Source: Planctomycetota bacterium (GTDB lineage Bacteria; Planctomycetota; Planctomycetia; Planctomycetales; Planctomycetaceae). From it: a DNA stretch of 64,000 nt. The stretch spans positions 62,001 to 126,000 of the forward strand of contig JAFEBS010000024.1 in NCBI GenBank assembly GCA_018242525.1, given 5' to 3'. The notes beneath the pieces are model-generated. The model was not told the origin of the DNA. It ran no database searches and was given only the letters and a program-made list of their open reading frames with translations. Positions 27,908-34,942 of the stretch are shown here, piece after piece. Position 1 is the first letter of the stretch. The number at the start of each line of letters is the position of its first letter. Both the position numbers and the translations under genes were made by a program.

Positions 27908-27937
27908 CACGGTCTTACCGTCTTCGGTAAGGCCGTG
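27908..27937. repeat. Strong 13-bp hairpin within the palindromic region
   Basis: CACGGTCTTACCG, loop TCTT, CGGTAAGGCCGTG: a 13-bp stem with a single mismatch (a possible G-U pair in RNA). No T-run follows, so it looks like a REP-type palindrome rather than a terminator. Confidence 0.6.
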
Positions 27938-28162
27938 CGAGTGCTCAATTGGAACGGCCATGTCGAGGACACCATAACCGTGGCACACGATTCCCAATTT
28001 GAAAAGGCGCTGGCCCTGTCAGGATTCGCCATTCCTGGCGAGGACACGATCCGAATTCAAAGATCACATCAACCATGCCAGTCTGGACGAATTCCGCCTG
28101 GATTTGCAGAATCTCACCGCACATCGTGTGTAGTTCCGTAATTCTGTTCTGGATGTCTGCTC

Positions 28163-28696
28163 ATGTTGATTCCAATCCTGGTGACATTAGCCATCTTGGT
28201 GGCATTGTTTGTGGTCGTCGTGTCGATTCGGCCGAACACGTTTCAAGTCATCAGATCCGCGACGATGACCACTCCACCCGACAAACCGTTTGCGCTGGTG
28301 AACGACTTTCACAACTGGGAAAAATGGTCACCATGGGCGAAACTCGATCCAACGATGAAACAGACCTACGAAGGCCCCGCCTCGGGCGTCGGGGCTTCGT
28401 ACGGCTGGAACGGCAACAATAACGTGGGAGAAGGAAAGCAAACGATCCTGGAAAGTCAGCCAGCGCAACGGATCAAGATCCAACTCGAATTCTTTCGGCC
28501 ATTCCGGGGAACGAACGAAGTCGAGTTCACGTTTCAGCCGCAGGGGACGCAAACGGTGGTGACCTGGACCATGCAGGGAACGTACAACTTCATCACCAAG
28601 GCGATGGGCCTGTTCCTGAGCATGGACCAGATGATTGGCGGCAACTTTGAGCAGGGGTTGGCCGCGATGAAAGCTGAAGTGGAAGCAGCCGGCTGA
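28163..28696 (+). CDS. Membrane-anchored SRPBCC (polyketide cyclase/START-like) protein
   Basis: 177 aa. One N-terminal membrane helix (MLIPILVTLAILVALFVVVV) is followed by an SRPBCC helix-grip domain: ALVNDFHNWEKWSPWAKLD, YEGPASGVGASYGWNGNN, RIKIQLEF, NEVEFTFQPQG, VTWTMQG and a long C-terminal helix. This matches the polyketide-cyclase/dehydrase-type family, which binds hydrophobic ligands; the ligand is unknown. It lies 57 bases before the P-type ATPase gene and may be co-transcribed. Confidence 0.83.
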   Translation: MLIPILVTLAILVALFVVVVSIRPNTFQVIRSATMTTPPDKPFALVNDFHNWEKWSPWAKLDPTMKQTYEGPASGVGASYGWNGNNNVGEGKQTILESQPAQRIKIQLEFFRPFRGTNEVEFTFQPQGTQTVVTWTMQGTYNFITKAMGLFLSMDQMIGGNFEQGLAAMKAEVEAAG

Positions 28697-28753
28697 ACTG
28701 CGGTTATTGTTTCACTGCAGAGATGTCGGACAGGTTGAAACGTACCAGGAATC

Positions 28754-31282
28754 ATGATGCCCGAATCGAATGAAGAACCGGCGTTCTGGTCGGTCACTGT
28801 GGACCAGTTGCTGGACCGGTTGCATTCGTCGGATCAGGGACTTTCGCACGCGGATGCCGCAGAGCGGTTGGGGCGGAGTCGACCGTTGAAGGCGCGCAAG
28901 CGACCGGCCTGGTCGTTGCTGCTGGATCAGTTCAAGAACCCGATCATCGTGCTGCTGTTCTGCTCGGCGGTCCTCAGCTTCACGATGCCGGACGAGCGAA
29001 CCAATGCCTGGATCATCCTTGTCATCATGCTGGGAAGCGGGCTGCTGGGCTTCTGGCAGGAACTGAGTGCCGCCGATGCTGTCGCTCGATTGATGGGGAT
29101 GATCGAAACCCGAGCCACCGTCCTGCGCGACGGGACAGAATGTGAAATCCCGCTGCCAGCCGTTGTTCCCGGGGATGTCATTCGTCTCAGTGCCGGGAAC
29201 CTGATTCCCGGGGATTGCCGCCTGCTCGACGCCCGGGATTTATTTCTGAACGAAGCTGCATTGACGGGGGAAAGCTTCCCGGCCGAAAAGTCCGTGTGCA
29301 CGCTTCCGGAAAGCACATCGCTGGGCAATCGACGGAATTCCCTGTACCTGGGAACACACGTCATCAGTGGCATCGGATCAGCCGTGGTCGTCAACATCGG
29401 TCGCGACACCGAGTTCGGCAAGATCTCGGAACGACTGGAACACAAACCTCCGGAAACCGGCTTCGAGCGGGGATTGCGTCAGTTCGGGACCTTGCTGATC
29501 AAGATCGTCGTTGTCATCACCGTGGTTGTCTTCGCGATCAAGGTGGGATTGGAGAACCGGCCGATTGCCGAGTCGCTGCTCGTGACACTGGCCCTGGCCG
29601 TGGGGATGACACCGCAATTGCTGCCGGCGGTCACCAGTATCGTGCTGGCGGCGGGGGCCAAGGCGATGGCCAGACACCAGGTCATCGTCAAACAACTCAT
29701 TTCGATCGAGAACCTGGGAAGCATGACCGTGCTCTGCTCCGACAAGACGGGAACCTTGACCGAGGGGATCATTCAGCTCAAAGAAACGCTGGATGTTTCC
29801 GGAGATCATAGCGACCGTGTCGCCCGGTTCGCTGCTTTGAACGCACACTTCCAGACGGGGTTTACGAATCCGATCGACCGGGCGATCCTGGACCATTCCC
29901 CCATTGACAGCGCCGACATCACCAAGCTCGACGAGATCCCGTACGATTTTGTGCGCAAGCGACTGAGCGTTCGGGTTCTGACGAAAGGCCAGCGGTGCTT
30001 GATCACCAAGGGAGCGCTGGCGAATGTTCTGGATGTCTGCACGACGACCGAAACATCATCCGGCGAATTGGTGGAACTCGAATCGCGGCGTGATTCGATC
30101 GATGCCCTGTTTTCGCAGATGAGCAACGAAGGATTGCGCGTCCTGGGCGTGGCGATTCGCGCGGTTGATACCCCGCATATCGACAAACAGGATGAACAGG
30201 ACATGACGTTCCTGGGATTCCTGGTCCTGGCCGATCCTCCCAAGTCCGATGCCCGTCAAACGCTGGCCGATCTGCGGCAACTGGGAGTCGGATTGAAGAT
30301 CATTACCGGCGATAACCGTGCCGTCGCGGCAACGGTCAGTCGCTGGGTCGGGATTGAGTCTCCCGTGATCGTGACCGGAGTTGAAGTGAGGAACTGGAGT
30401 ACCGAAGCACTGCGACATCGGGCCCAGGCGGCCGACGTCTTTGCCGAAGTCGAGCCGAATCAGAAGGAACGGATTATCCGCGCCCTGCAGGAATCCGGGG
30501 CCGTCGTGGGCTATATGGGAGACGGGATCAATGATGCGTCGGCACTGCATGCCGCCGATGTCGGGATCTCGGTCGCTTCGGCCGTGGACGTCGCACGCGA
30601 AGCAGCCCAGATCGTGTTGTTGAAGCAGGACCTGAGCGTGCTGGTGCATGGAGTCCGCGAAGGACGACGAACCTTTGCCAACACGCTGAAATATATCTTC
30701 TACGCAATCGCCGCCAGCTTCGGCTACATGTTCAGCCTGGCAGTGGTGTCCCTGATCCTGCCGTTTGAACCGTTGCTCGCGTCCCAAATCCTGCTTGTAA
30801 ATCTGCTGGCCGACATCCCCGCGATGGCACTGGCCACCGACAACGTGGATCCGGAACAGATCGACCGGCCCCGGCGCTGGGACATCCGGTTCATTCTCCG
30901 ATTCATGATGTCGTTCGGCTTTGCCAGTTCGATGTTCGACTTTCTGACGTTTGGTGCCATGTACGTGGCGTTTGGCGGAGCGCCTGAGAAACTGTTTCAA
31001 ACGGGTTGGTTCGTCGAATCGACGTTGACGGGTGTGATGATCCTGCTGGTCGTCCGAACTCAGCGGCCCTTCCTGCTGAGTCGTCCAGGGACGATGTTCA
31101 TGCTGGCGGCGGCACTGACAGCGGCGATCACAGTGTCTCTGCCGTACGCACCGTTCGCCGCGACCTTGGGATTCGTCACTCCACCCGCCAGACTGATGGT
31201 GATCGTGATTGCGATCACGTTGCTGTATGGAGCCGGGATGGAAGGCGTGAAGCGGGTGTTCTATCGATATCTGGCACACTGA
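28754..31282 (+). CDS. mgtA: Magnesium-translocating P-type ATPase (MgtA type)
   Basis: 842 aa, slightly shorter than E. coli MgtA (898). All P-type hallmarks are present: actuator loop LTGES, phosphorylation aspartate D330 in CSDKTGTLTEG, ATP-binding KRLSVRV and KGA, and hinge GYMGDGINDASALHAADVG. Membrane regions include QFKNPIIVLLFCSAVLSF and the C-terminal six helices with NLLADIPAMALATDNVD, which points to the P3B magnesium-import subgroup. It would import Mg2+ across the inner membrane. The start is one of two adjacent ATGs (28754 or 28757). No leader typical of Mg2+ control was recognised. Confidence 0.88.
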   Translation: MMPESNEEPAFWSVTVDQLLDRLHSSDQGLSHADAAERLGRSRPLKARKRPAWSLLLDQFKNPIIVLLFCSAVLSFTMPDERTNAWIILVIMLGSGLLGFWQELSAADAVARLMGMIETRATVLRDGTECEIPLPAVVPGDVIRLSAGNLIPGDCRLLDARDLFLNEAALTGESFPAEKSVCTLPESTSLGNRRNSLYLGTHVISGIGSAVVVNIGRDTEFGKISERLEHKPPETGFERGLRQFGTLLIKIVVVITVVVFAIKVGLENRPIAESLLVTLALAVGMTPQLLPAVTSIVLAAGAKAMARHQVIVKQLISIENLGSMTVLCSDKTGTLTEGIIQLKETLDVSGDHSDRVARFAALNAHFQTGFTNPIDRAILDHSPIDSADITKLDEIPYDFVRKRLSVRVLTKGQRCLITKGALANVLDVCTTTETSSGELVELESRRDSIDALFSQMSNEGLRVLGVAIRAVDTPHIDKQDEQDMTFLGFLVLADPPKSDARQTLADLRQLGVGLKIITGDNRAVAATVSRWVGIESPVIVTGVEVRNWSTEALRHRAQAADVFAEVEPNQKERIIRALQESGAVVGYMGDGINDASALHAADVGISVASAVDVAREAAQIVLLKQDLSVLVHGVREGRRTFANTLKYIFYAIAASFGYMFSLAVVSLILPFEPLLASQILLVNLLADIPAMALATDNVDPEQIDRPRRWDIRFILRFMMSFGFASSMFDFLTFGAMYVAFGGAPEKLFQTGWFVESTLTGVMILLVVRTQRPFLLSRPGTMFMLAAALTAAITVSLPYAPFAATLGFVTPPARLMVIVIAITLLYGAGMEGVKRVFYRYLAH

Positions 31283-31355
31283 TGGCACTCGGTTTCACTC
31301 GGCTTATCCGTGTGACATTCGTGTTTCATCCGTGGCCGACAGTGAATCATTCGGG

Positions 31356-32543
31356 CTACGCGATCATGCGGATCGCGGGGGCGGGACCAAGCTTTTCCGC
31401 GACCAGGCGCAACAGTCCGGTGAGATCCGTTCGGCGAAGCAGATGACTGCCGTCGATCAGGTCACTCTGTTTGCCAACATCATCCGACAGAATGATCACC
31501 GCGGCGTCCCGCGCCGTGGCACAATCGTGCAGCCAGTGCACGGCTGAGCGATCCGCCAATTCGCTGTCACCGCACACTACCAGATTCCAGGCGATGGTCG
31601 CAGACGACGACTTTGCATCGGACAGGCAGGTCGACACGTGGGTGGCGTACCCGCAGTTTTCGATCGCAGATGTCAGCAGCATGCGGATGAATGGCGATGA
31701 TTCAACGATCAAGACCCGTGGTTGATCAAGTACCGGACGCAGGACGTTTTCCTGGCTCGTCCGCAGTGAGTCGCCCCAATCGGCATCGGCCGATTCTTCA
31801 GGGGCATCGGCCTCGGACACGAGATCGGTGCCGGGGTCCGTCGCGGACGCTGCCGGAATGTCCGGTTGAAGTTGGGCGGCTGGATCGGCCAGGGAAACGG
31901 TGCGGATTCCATCCTGTTGCAGCAGTGCCACGACACGATCACGCAGCGTGGTTCCCAAGTGGTGAATCCGTCCCAACGCGGCGGTATGCGGAAATTCACC
32001 TTCCTGGATCACACGATTGAGCAACGATTCGCTGGCCCAGACCAGTTCTTCACTGATGGACATCAGTCTCAGGTGAACAGAATTGCTGCTGACTTCGGCG
32101 GTGGGGACACGGAAGTGGGGGCGCGGCGGTCCGCTGGCTGGCTGTTCTTCAGTGTGCAGTACCAATCCCCAGCGGGACTCGATCTGTTTCACAAGTTGAA
32201 CGGGTTCCGAGGCTGTGATCTGTGAAGTAGATTCCAGTTCGAGCAGCATTTCGGCCAGGATGGCGACGATTTGCGAGGACTTGTCGGCCAGTTCCCGATC
32301 AAACTGGATTGTCTGCTCGGCGAGACTGTTCAGGATGTAAGCCACAGAATAGGCCAACCGGGCAGGCTTGGCATGCCCCAATCGGTCCAAATCATAGGCC
32401 AGTCGATCCAGATCTCGCCCGGTGGAACCGATCAATTCCGGTTGAAATGTGGCTTCCTGACCGGGCGCAAACAGACGCCACGCCTGGCGGGAAGTTTGCC
32501 AGCCCAAATTCAGCACAGAATGCAGGTTGTAGCCGAAAGCCAT
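31356..32543 (-). CDS. Protein with a degenerate C-terminal response-receiver domain
   Basis: 395 aa. Residues 1-240 are mostly helical with no family I can name; helices such as LDRLAYDLDRLGHAKPARL and SISEELVWASESLLNRVI could be Hpt-like bundles. An acidic linker follows. Residues about 275-385 match a CheY-like receiver (RVLIVESSPFIRMLLTSAIENCGY), but the acidic pair is E-S instead of D-D and the phospho-acceptor strand reads LVVCGDSE, with glycine at the expected aspartate. Phosphorylation is therefore doubtful. It probably works as a protein-protein docking or chemosensory-type scaffold. No partner kinase is adjacent. Confidence 0.72.
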   Translation of the reverse strand: MAFGYNLHSVLNLGWQTSRQAWRLFAPGQEATFQPELIGSTGRDLDRLAYDLDRLGHAKPARLAYSVAYILNSLAEQTIQFDRELADKSSQIVAILAEMLLELESTSQITASEPVQLVKQIESRWGLVLHTEEQPASGPPRPHFRVPTAEVSSNSVHLRLMSISEELVWASESLLNRVIQEGEFPHTAALGRIHHLGTTLRDRVVALLQQDGIRTVSLADPAAQLQPDIPAASATDPGTDLVSEADAPEESADADWGDSLRTSQENVLRPVLDQPRVLIVESSPFIRMLLTSAIENCGYATHVSTCLSDAKSSSATIAWNLVVCGDSELADRSAVHWLHDCATARDAAVIILSDDVGKQSDLIDGSHLLRRTDLTGLLRLVAEKLGPAPAIRMIA

Positions 32544-33009
32544 ACCCGAATCTCAAGAGCCGGTTTCAAAACTCATTGCCGCAGAACTGGTTACCGATGG
32601 ATCCAACCGAACAATCGTGATCTGGGGTCCGGATCGCCGCACAGCCGTTGCGGCAGGCTGTGCCGTCCGCAACTTAAATCGACTGCCGGGGTGCGCTGAG
32701 TTCATCCCGGTTGACCAGTTTCTGGCGGACTTCAATGGAATCGCCGACTGTGACGATTGCGGAAGACCGAACGTCACGCAACCGCAAGTTTCGGTACCTT
32801 GTTTGCGAGCGGAGCGCCCACTATAATCCGCGCGCTACCTGCTGAAGTCTCGCGGTTAGCATACCATTTGAAGAGATGCCGCGTTGAAAGTCGACGCGTA
32901 GTCCGGCAAACGTCTCAGATCCCCGCCGCACCATTTCAAGCCTGCTCGCAACTCATTACAGCGCAGCAGGTTCGGCCGGGACAGGGACATCCAGTTCAGG
33001 AGATGCATT
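32544..33009. other. Intergenic region upstream of gap
   Basis: 466 bases between the divergent receiver and gap genes. It contains a good sigma-70-like promoter (32799-32827). Short frames exist on both strands, including one of about 38 codons ending near 32685 on the minus strand (AIVTVGDSIEVRQKLV), but without a convincing start or ribosome site I do not call them. Confidence 0.5.
32799..32827 (+). promoter_or_regulatory. Sigma-70-like promoter of gap
   Basis: TTGTTT (32799-32804), 17-base spacer, perfect TATAAT (32822-32827), about 180 bases before the gap start. It implies a long 5' leader. Confidence 0.5.
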
Positions 33010-34056
33010 GTGGCGGTGAAGGTTGCGATTAACGGGTTCGGTCGTATCGGTCGGCTGGTGTTTCGGGCGATGGTTGAGCAGGGATTGGTGGGCAAGGAAG
33101 TCGACGTCGTCGCCGTGGGCGATATCGTTCCCGCCGATAATCTCGCCTACCTGCTGAAGTATGACACGACCCAGGGTCGTTTCGCCGGTGAAGTCGGATC
33201 GAAGAAGTCCAGCCCCGACAAGGCCGAAGACGATGTCCTGATCGTCAACGGTCGTGACATTCATGTCGTCAGTGCCAAGTCTCCTGCGGAATTGCCGTGG
33301 AAGCAGTTTGGTGTCGATATCGTCATCGAATCGACGGGACTGTTCACCGAAGCCGAAAAGGCCAAGGGGCACATCACTGCCGGTGCGAAGAAGGTGATCA
33401 TTTCGGCCCCCGCCAAGGGCGAAGACATCACCATCGTGATGGGTGTGAACTGCGACAAGTACGATGCCGCCAAGCACAACATCATCTCGAACGCCTCGTG
33501 TACGACGAACTGCCTGGCGCCTGTCGTTCACGTCCTGCTGAAAGAATTCGGCATCGACGAAGGGTTGATGACCACCGTTCATGCGTACACCGCGACTCAG
33601 AAGACGGTCGACGGTCCCAGCAAGAAGGACTGGAAGGGTGGCCGTGCGGCCGCTCAGAACATCATCCCCAGTGCCACGGGTGCCGCCAAGGCCGTCGCCC
33701 TGGTCTGCCCCGAAGTGAAGGGAAAGCTGACCGGCATGGCGTTTCGCGTTCCGACGCCGACCGTTTCGGTGGTCGACCTGACCGTCAAGACGACCAAGGA
33801 AACCAGCTACGCCGAAATCGCCGCCGCCATGAAGAAGGCCAGCGAAACGTACCTGAAGGGGATCCTGGAATACACCGAAGACGAAGTCGTCAGCAGCGAC
33901 TTCATCCACAGCAAATCGTCGTCGATCTTCGACAAGGGCAGCGGTATCGAACTGAACAGCAAGTTCTTCAAGTTGGTCAGCTGGTACGACAATGAATGGG
34001 GTTACAGCAACCGCGTCGGTGACCTCGTCAAGCTGGTGATCTCGAAGGGTGTGTAA
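33010..34056 (+). CDS. gap: Glyceraldehyde-3-phosphate dehydrogenase, type I
   Basis: 348 aa. GTG 33010 is preceded by AGGAGA at 7 bases. It oxidises glyceraldehyde 3-phosphate to 1,3-bisphosphoglycerate with NAD+ in glycolysis. Visible are the NAD fold INGFGRIGRLVFRA, catalytic C164 in SNASCTTNCLAP, the histidine in MTTVHAYT, and the C-terminal SWYDNEWGYSNR. Codon use is strikingly regular (GTC, AAG, CTG, GCC), as expected for a highly expressed gene. It is monocistronic, between its own promoter and a strong terminator. Confidence 0.96.
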   Translation: MAVKVAINGFGRIGRLVFRAMVEQGLVGKEVDVVAVGDIVPADNLAYLLKYDTTQGRFAGEVGSKKSSPDKAEDDVLIVNGRDIHVVSAKSPAELPWKQFGVDIVIESTGLFTEAEKAKGHITAGAKKVIISAPAKGEDITIVMGVNCDKYDAAKHNIISNASCTTNCLAPVVHVLLKEFGIDEGLMTTVHAYTATQKTVDGPSKKDWKGGRAAAQNIIPSATGAAKAVALVCPEVKGKLTGMAFRVPTPTVSVVDLTVKTTKETSYAEIAAAMKKASETYLKGILEYTEDEVVSSDFIHSKSSSIFDKGSGIELNSKFFKLVSWYDNEWGYSNRVGDLVKLVISKGV

Positions 34057-34089
34057 TCCGGCCGTCACGCCGTGATCCAGGAATCGAAA

Positions 34090-34125
34090 CAGCCCGGTTG
34101 CAGCAGTTGCAACCGGGCTGCTTTT
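34090..34125 (+). terminator. Intrinsic terminator of gap
   Basis: A perfect 13-bp stem, CAGCCCGGTTGCA (34090-34102) with TGCAACCGGGCTG (34108-34120), and a short T-tract. It lies 34 bases after the gap stop. Confidence 0.88.
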
Positions 34126-34171
34126 ATGAAGTGCCGGATCCCCGAAACCGATGAAAACCGTTGTCAAGATC

Positions 34172-34291
34172 GTGTCAGGGAGGGTGGGCAGAGTGCGGAA
34201 CAACGGCGCAGGAACGGTTGGCCCGTCAGGGCTCAACCCGGCTTCCGACGTACTTTTCCAGGGCCGTTAAGGCAGCAACCAGACGCTTTTT
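34172..34291 (+). ncRNA. ffs: Candidate structured RNA, signal recognition particle-like
   Basis: A gene-free stretch between the gap terminator and the next gene is rich in pairing. The segment 34259-34276 reads CAGG-GCC-GTTAA-GGC-AGCA, which matches the apical helix 8 of SRP RNA (CAGG and AGCA forming the symmetric loop that binds Ffh). A second hairpin, GGTTG-GCCC-GTCA-GGGC-T-CAACC, lies at 34216-34238, and GTGTC (34172-34176) can pair with GACGC (34282-34286) just before a run of Ts. The 3' arm is shorter than in E. coli 4.5S RNA and the helix flanking the loop pairs poorly, so this remains a candidate. Ends are approximate. Confidence 0.45.
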
Positions 34292-34303
34292 AATCGACGA
34301 CAG

Positions 34304-34585
34304 TTAACGGTCTTCCAGCTGTTGCTTGAGTTCGTCCCGCTCCTGGCGGGTGACTTCCAGATCGAACATCAGGTATTTGATGTCGAGTCGCAGTTGCGAC
34401 AGGGCTTCCTGGACCAGGGATAGAATTCGGCGGCGGCGGCGGACGGAATCGATGACGCGCTGATGTGCCTGGATCAACTCGGCCCGGGCCGGGTCTGAAA
34501 GGCCTTCAATGCATTTGCCGAGTTCCGCCAATTCCCGCGGAATCTCTTCGTCTTCACCATCTGGAAATCGAGCATTACGAATCAC
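34304..34585 (-). CDS. Small coiled-coil protein, unknown function
   Basis: 93 aa. GTG 34585 is preceded by AGGAGAG at 7-8 bases, a strong site. The sequence is charged and almost entirely helical (GEDEEIPRELAELGKC, then RVIDSVRRRRRILSLVQEAL, ending QERDELKQQLEDR), predicting a coiled coil and probably an oligomer. No membrane segment. Family not recognised. It converges on the candidate RNA at 34172-34291. Confidence 0.75.
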   Translation of the reverse strand: MIRNARFPDGEDEEIPRELAELGKCIEGLSDPARAELIQAHQRVIDSVRRRRRILSLVQEALSQLRLDIKYLMFDLEVTRQERDELKQQLEDR

Positions 34586-34942
34586 GTGGCACTCTCCTGT
34601 CGCCCATTAGGAAGCGATTGATGATTCTGGGCATCACCGGGGGGAGAACGCAAGAGGCGACCTAATTGATTTACCGGCGAAGGGTTCCGTCGCAAGTCGA
34701 GTATTGATTCGGATTTCTGGGCAGGTCTGGAAATTGGCAATTCGACTAGCTGTCCGCGGCGAAGTCCATTAGAATTCAGGAGTTACCGCGAGAAACGGGC
34801 CTTCGACCTGCGTTGCCTTTTGGCAACGGGGCGATACGCGACGACTCCAGTCGAACTTTCGTGGACAACAAGATTTCCCCGATTTTTGATCGGGGGTATT
34901 CTTGTTGTAGCGATCAGATCGAACGGACCACAAAGGCGCAAG
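34586..34942. other. Intergenic region with 5' leader hairpins
   Basis: 357 bases between divergent genes. It holds a small hairpin, CGTTGCC-TTTT-GGCAACG, near 34813-34830 and a strong two-part hairpin at 34865-34908 (separate entry). No gene seen. Confidence 0.55.
34865..34908 (+). promoter_or_regulatory. Strong two-part hairpin in the leader of the following gene
   Basis: Outer 9-bp stem ACAACAAGA (34865-34873)/TCTTGTTGT (34900-34908) and inner 7-bp stem CCCCGAT (34877-34883)/ATCGGGG (34889-34895). It ends 34 bases before the start at 34943. No T-run, so a leader or processing structure is more likely than a terminator. Confidence 0.5.

Larger units (their letters stand above)
27353..28162. 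repeat. Palindrome-rich intergenic region
   Basis: 810 bases without an intact gene but packed with palindromes: an imperfect hairpin 27421-27438/27446-27462; GCGACCCCGGGGTCGC at 27481-27496; ACTCC-TTC-GGAGT at 27531-27543; CCCGCCGCGGCGGG at 27613-27626; a 13-bp stem with one mismatch at 27908-27937; and an outer inverted repeat 27886-27902/27994-28009. The DUF1559 tail at 27652-27789 is embedded. Frames here, including one of 176 codons on the minus strand, look like shadows of these repeats. Confidence 0.65.

Noticed and set aside
27467..27997. 176-codon open frame on the minus strand
   Set aside because: It crosses several palindromes and overlaps the DUF1559 tail in another frame; no ribosome site or family resemblance.
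32553..32777. 74-codon open frame just upstream of the receiver gene on the minus strand
   Set aside because: Composition does not look coding, no ribosome site, and another frame over the same bases looks equally plausible.
32956..34236. 426-codon open frame on the minus strand
   Set aside because: Antisense to gap; it also spans the gap terminator and the candidate RNA.
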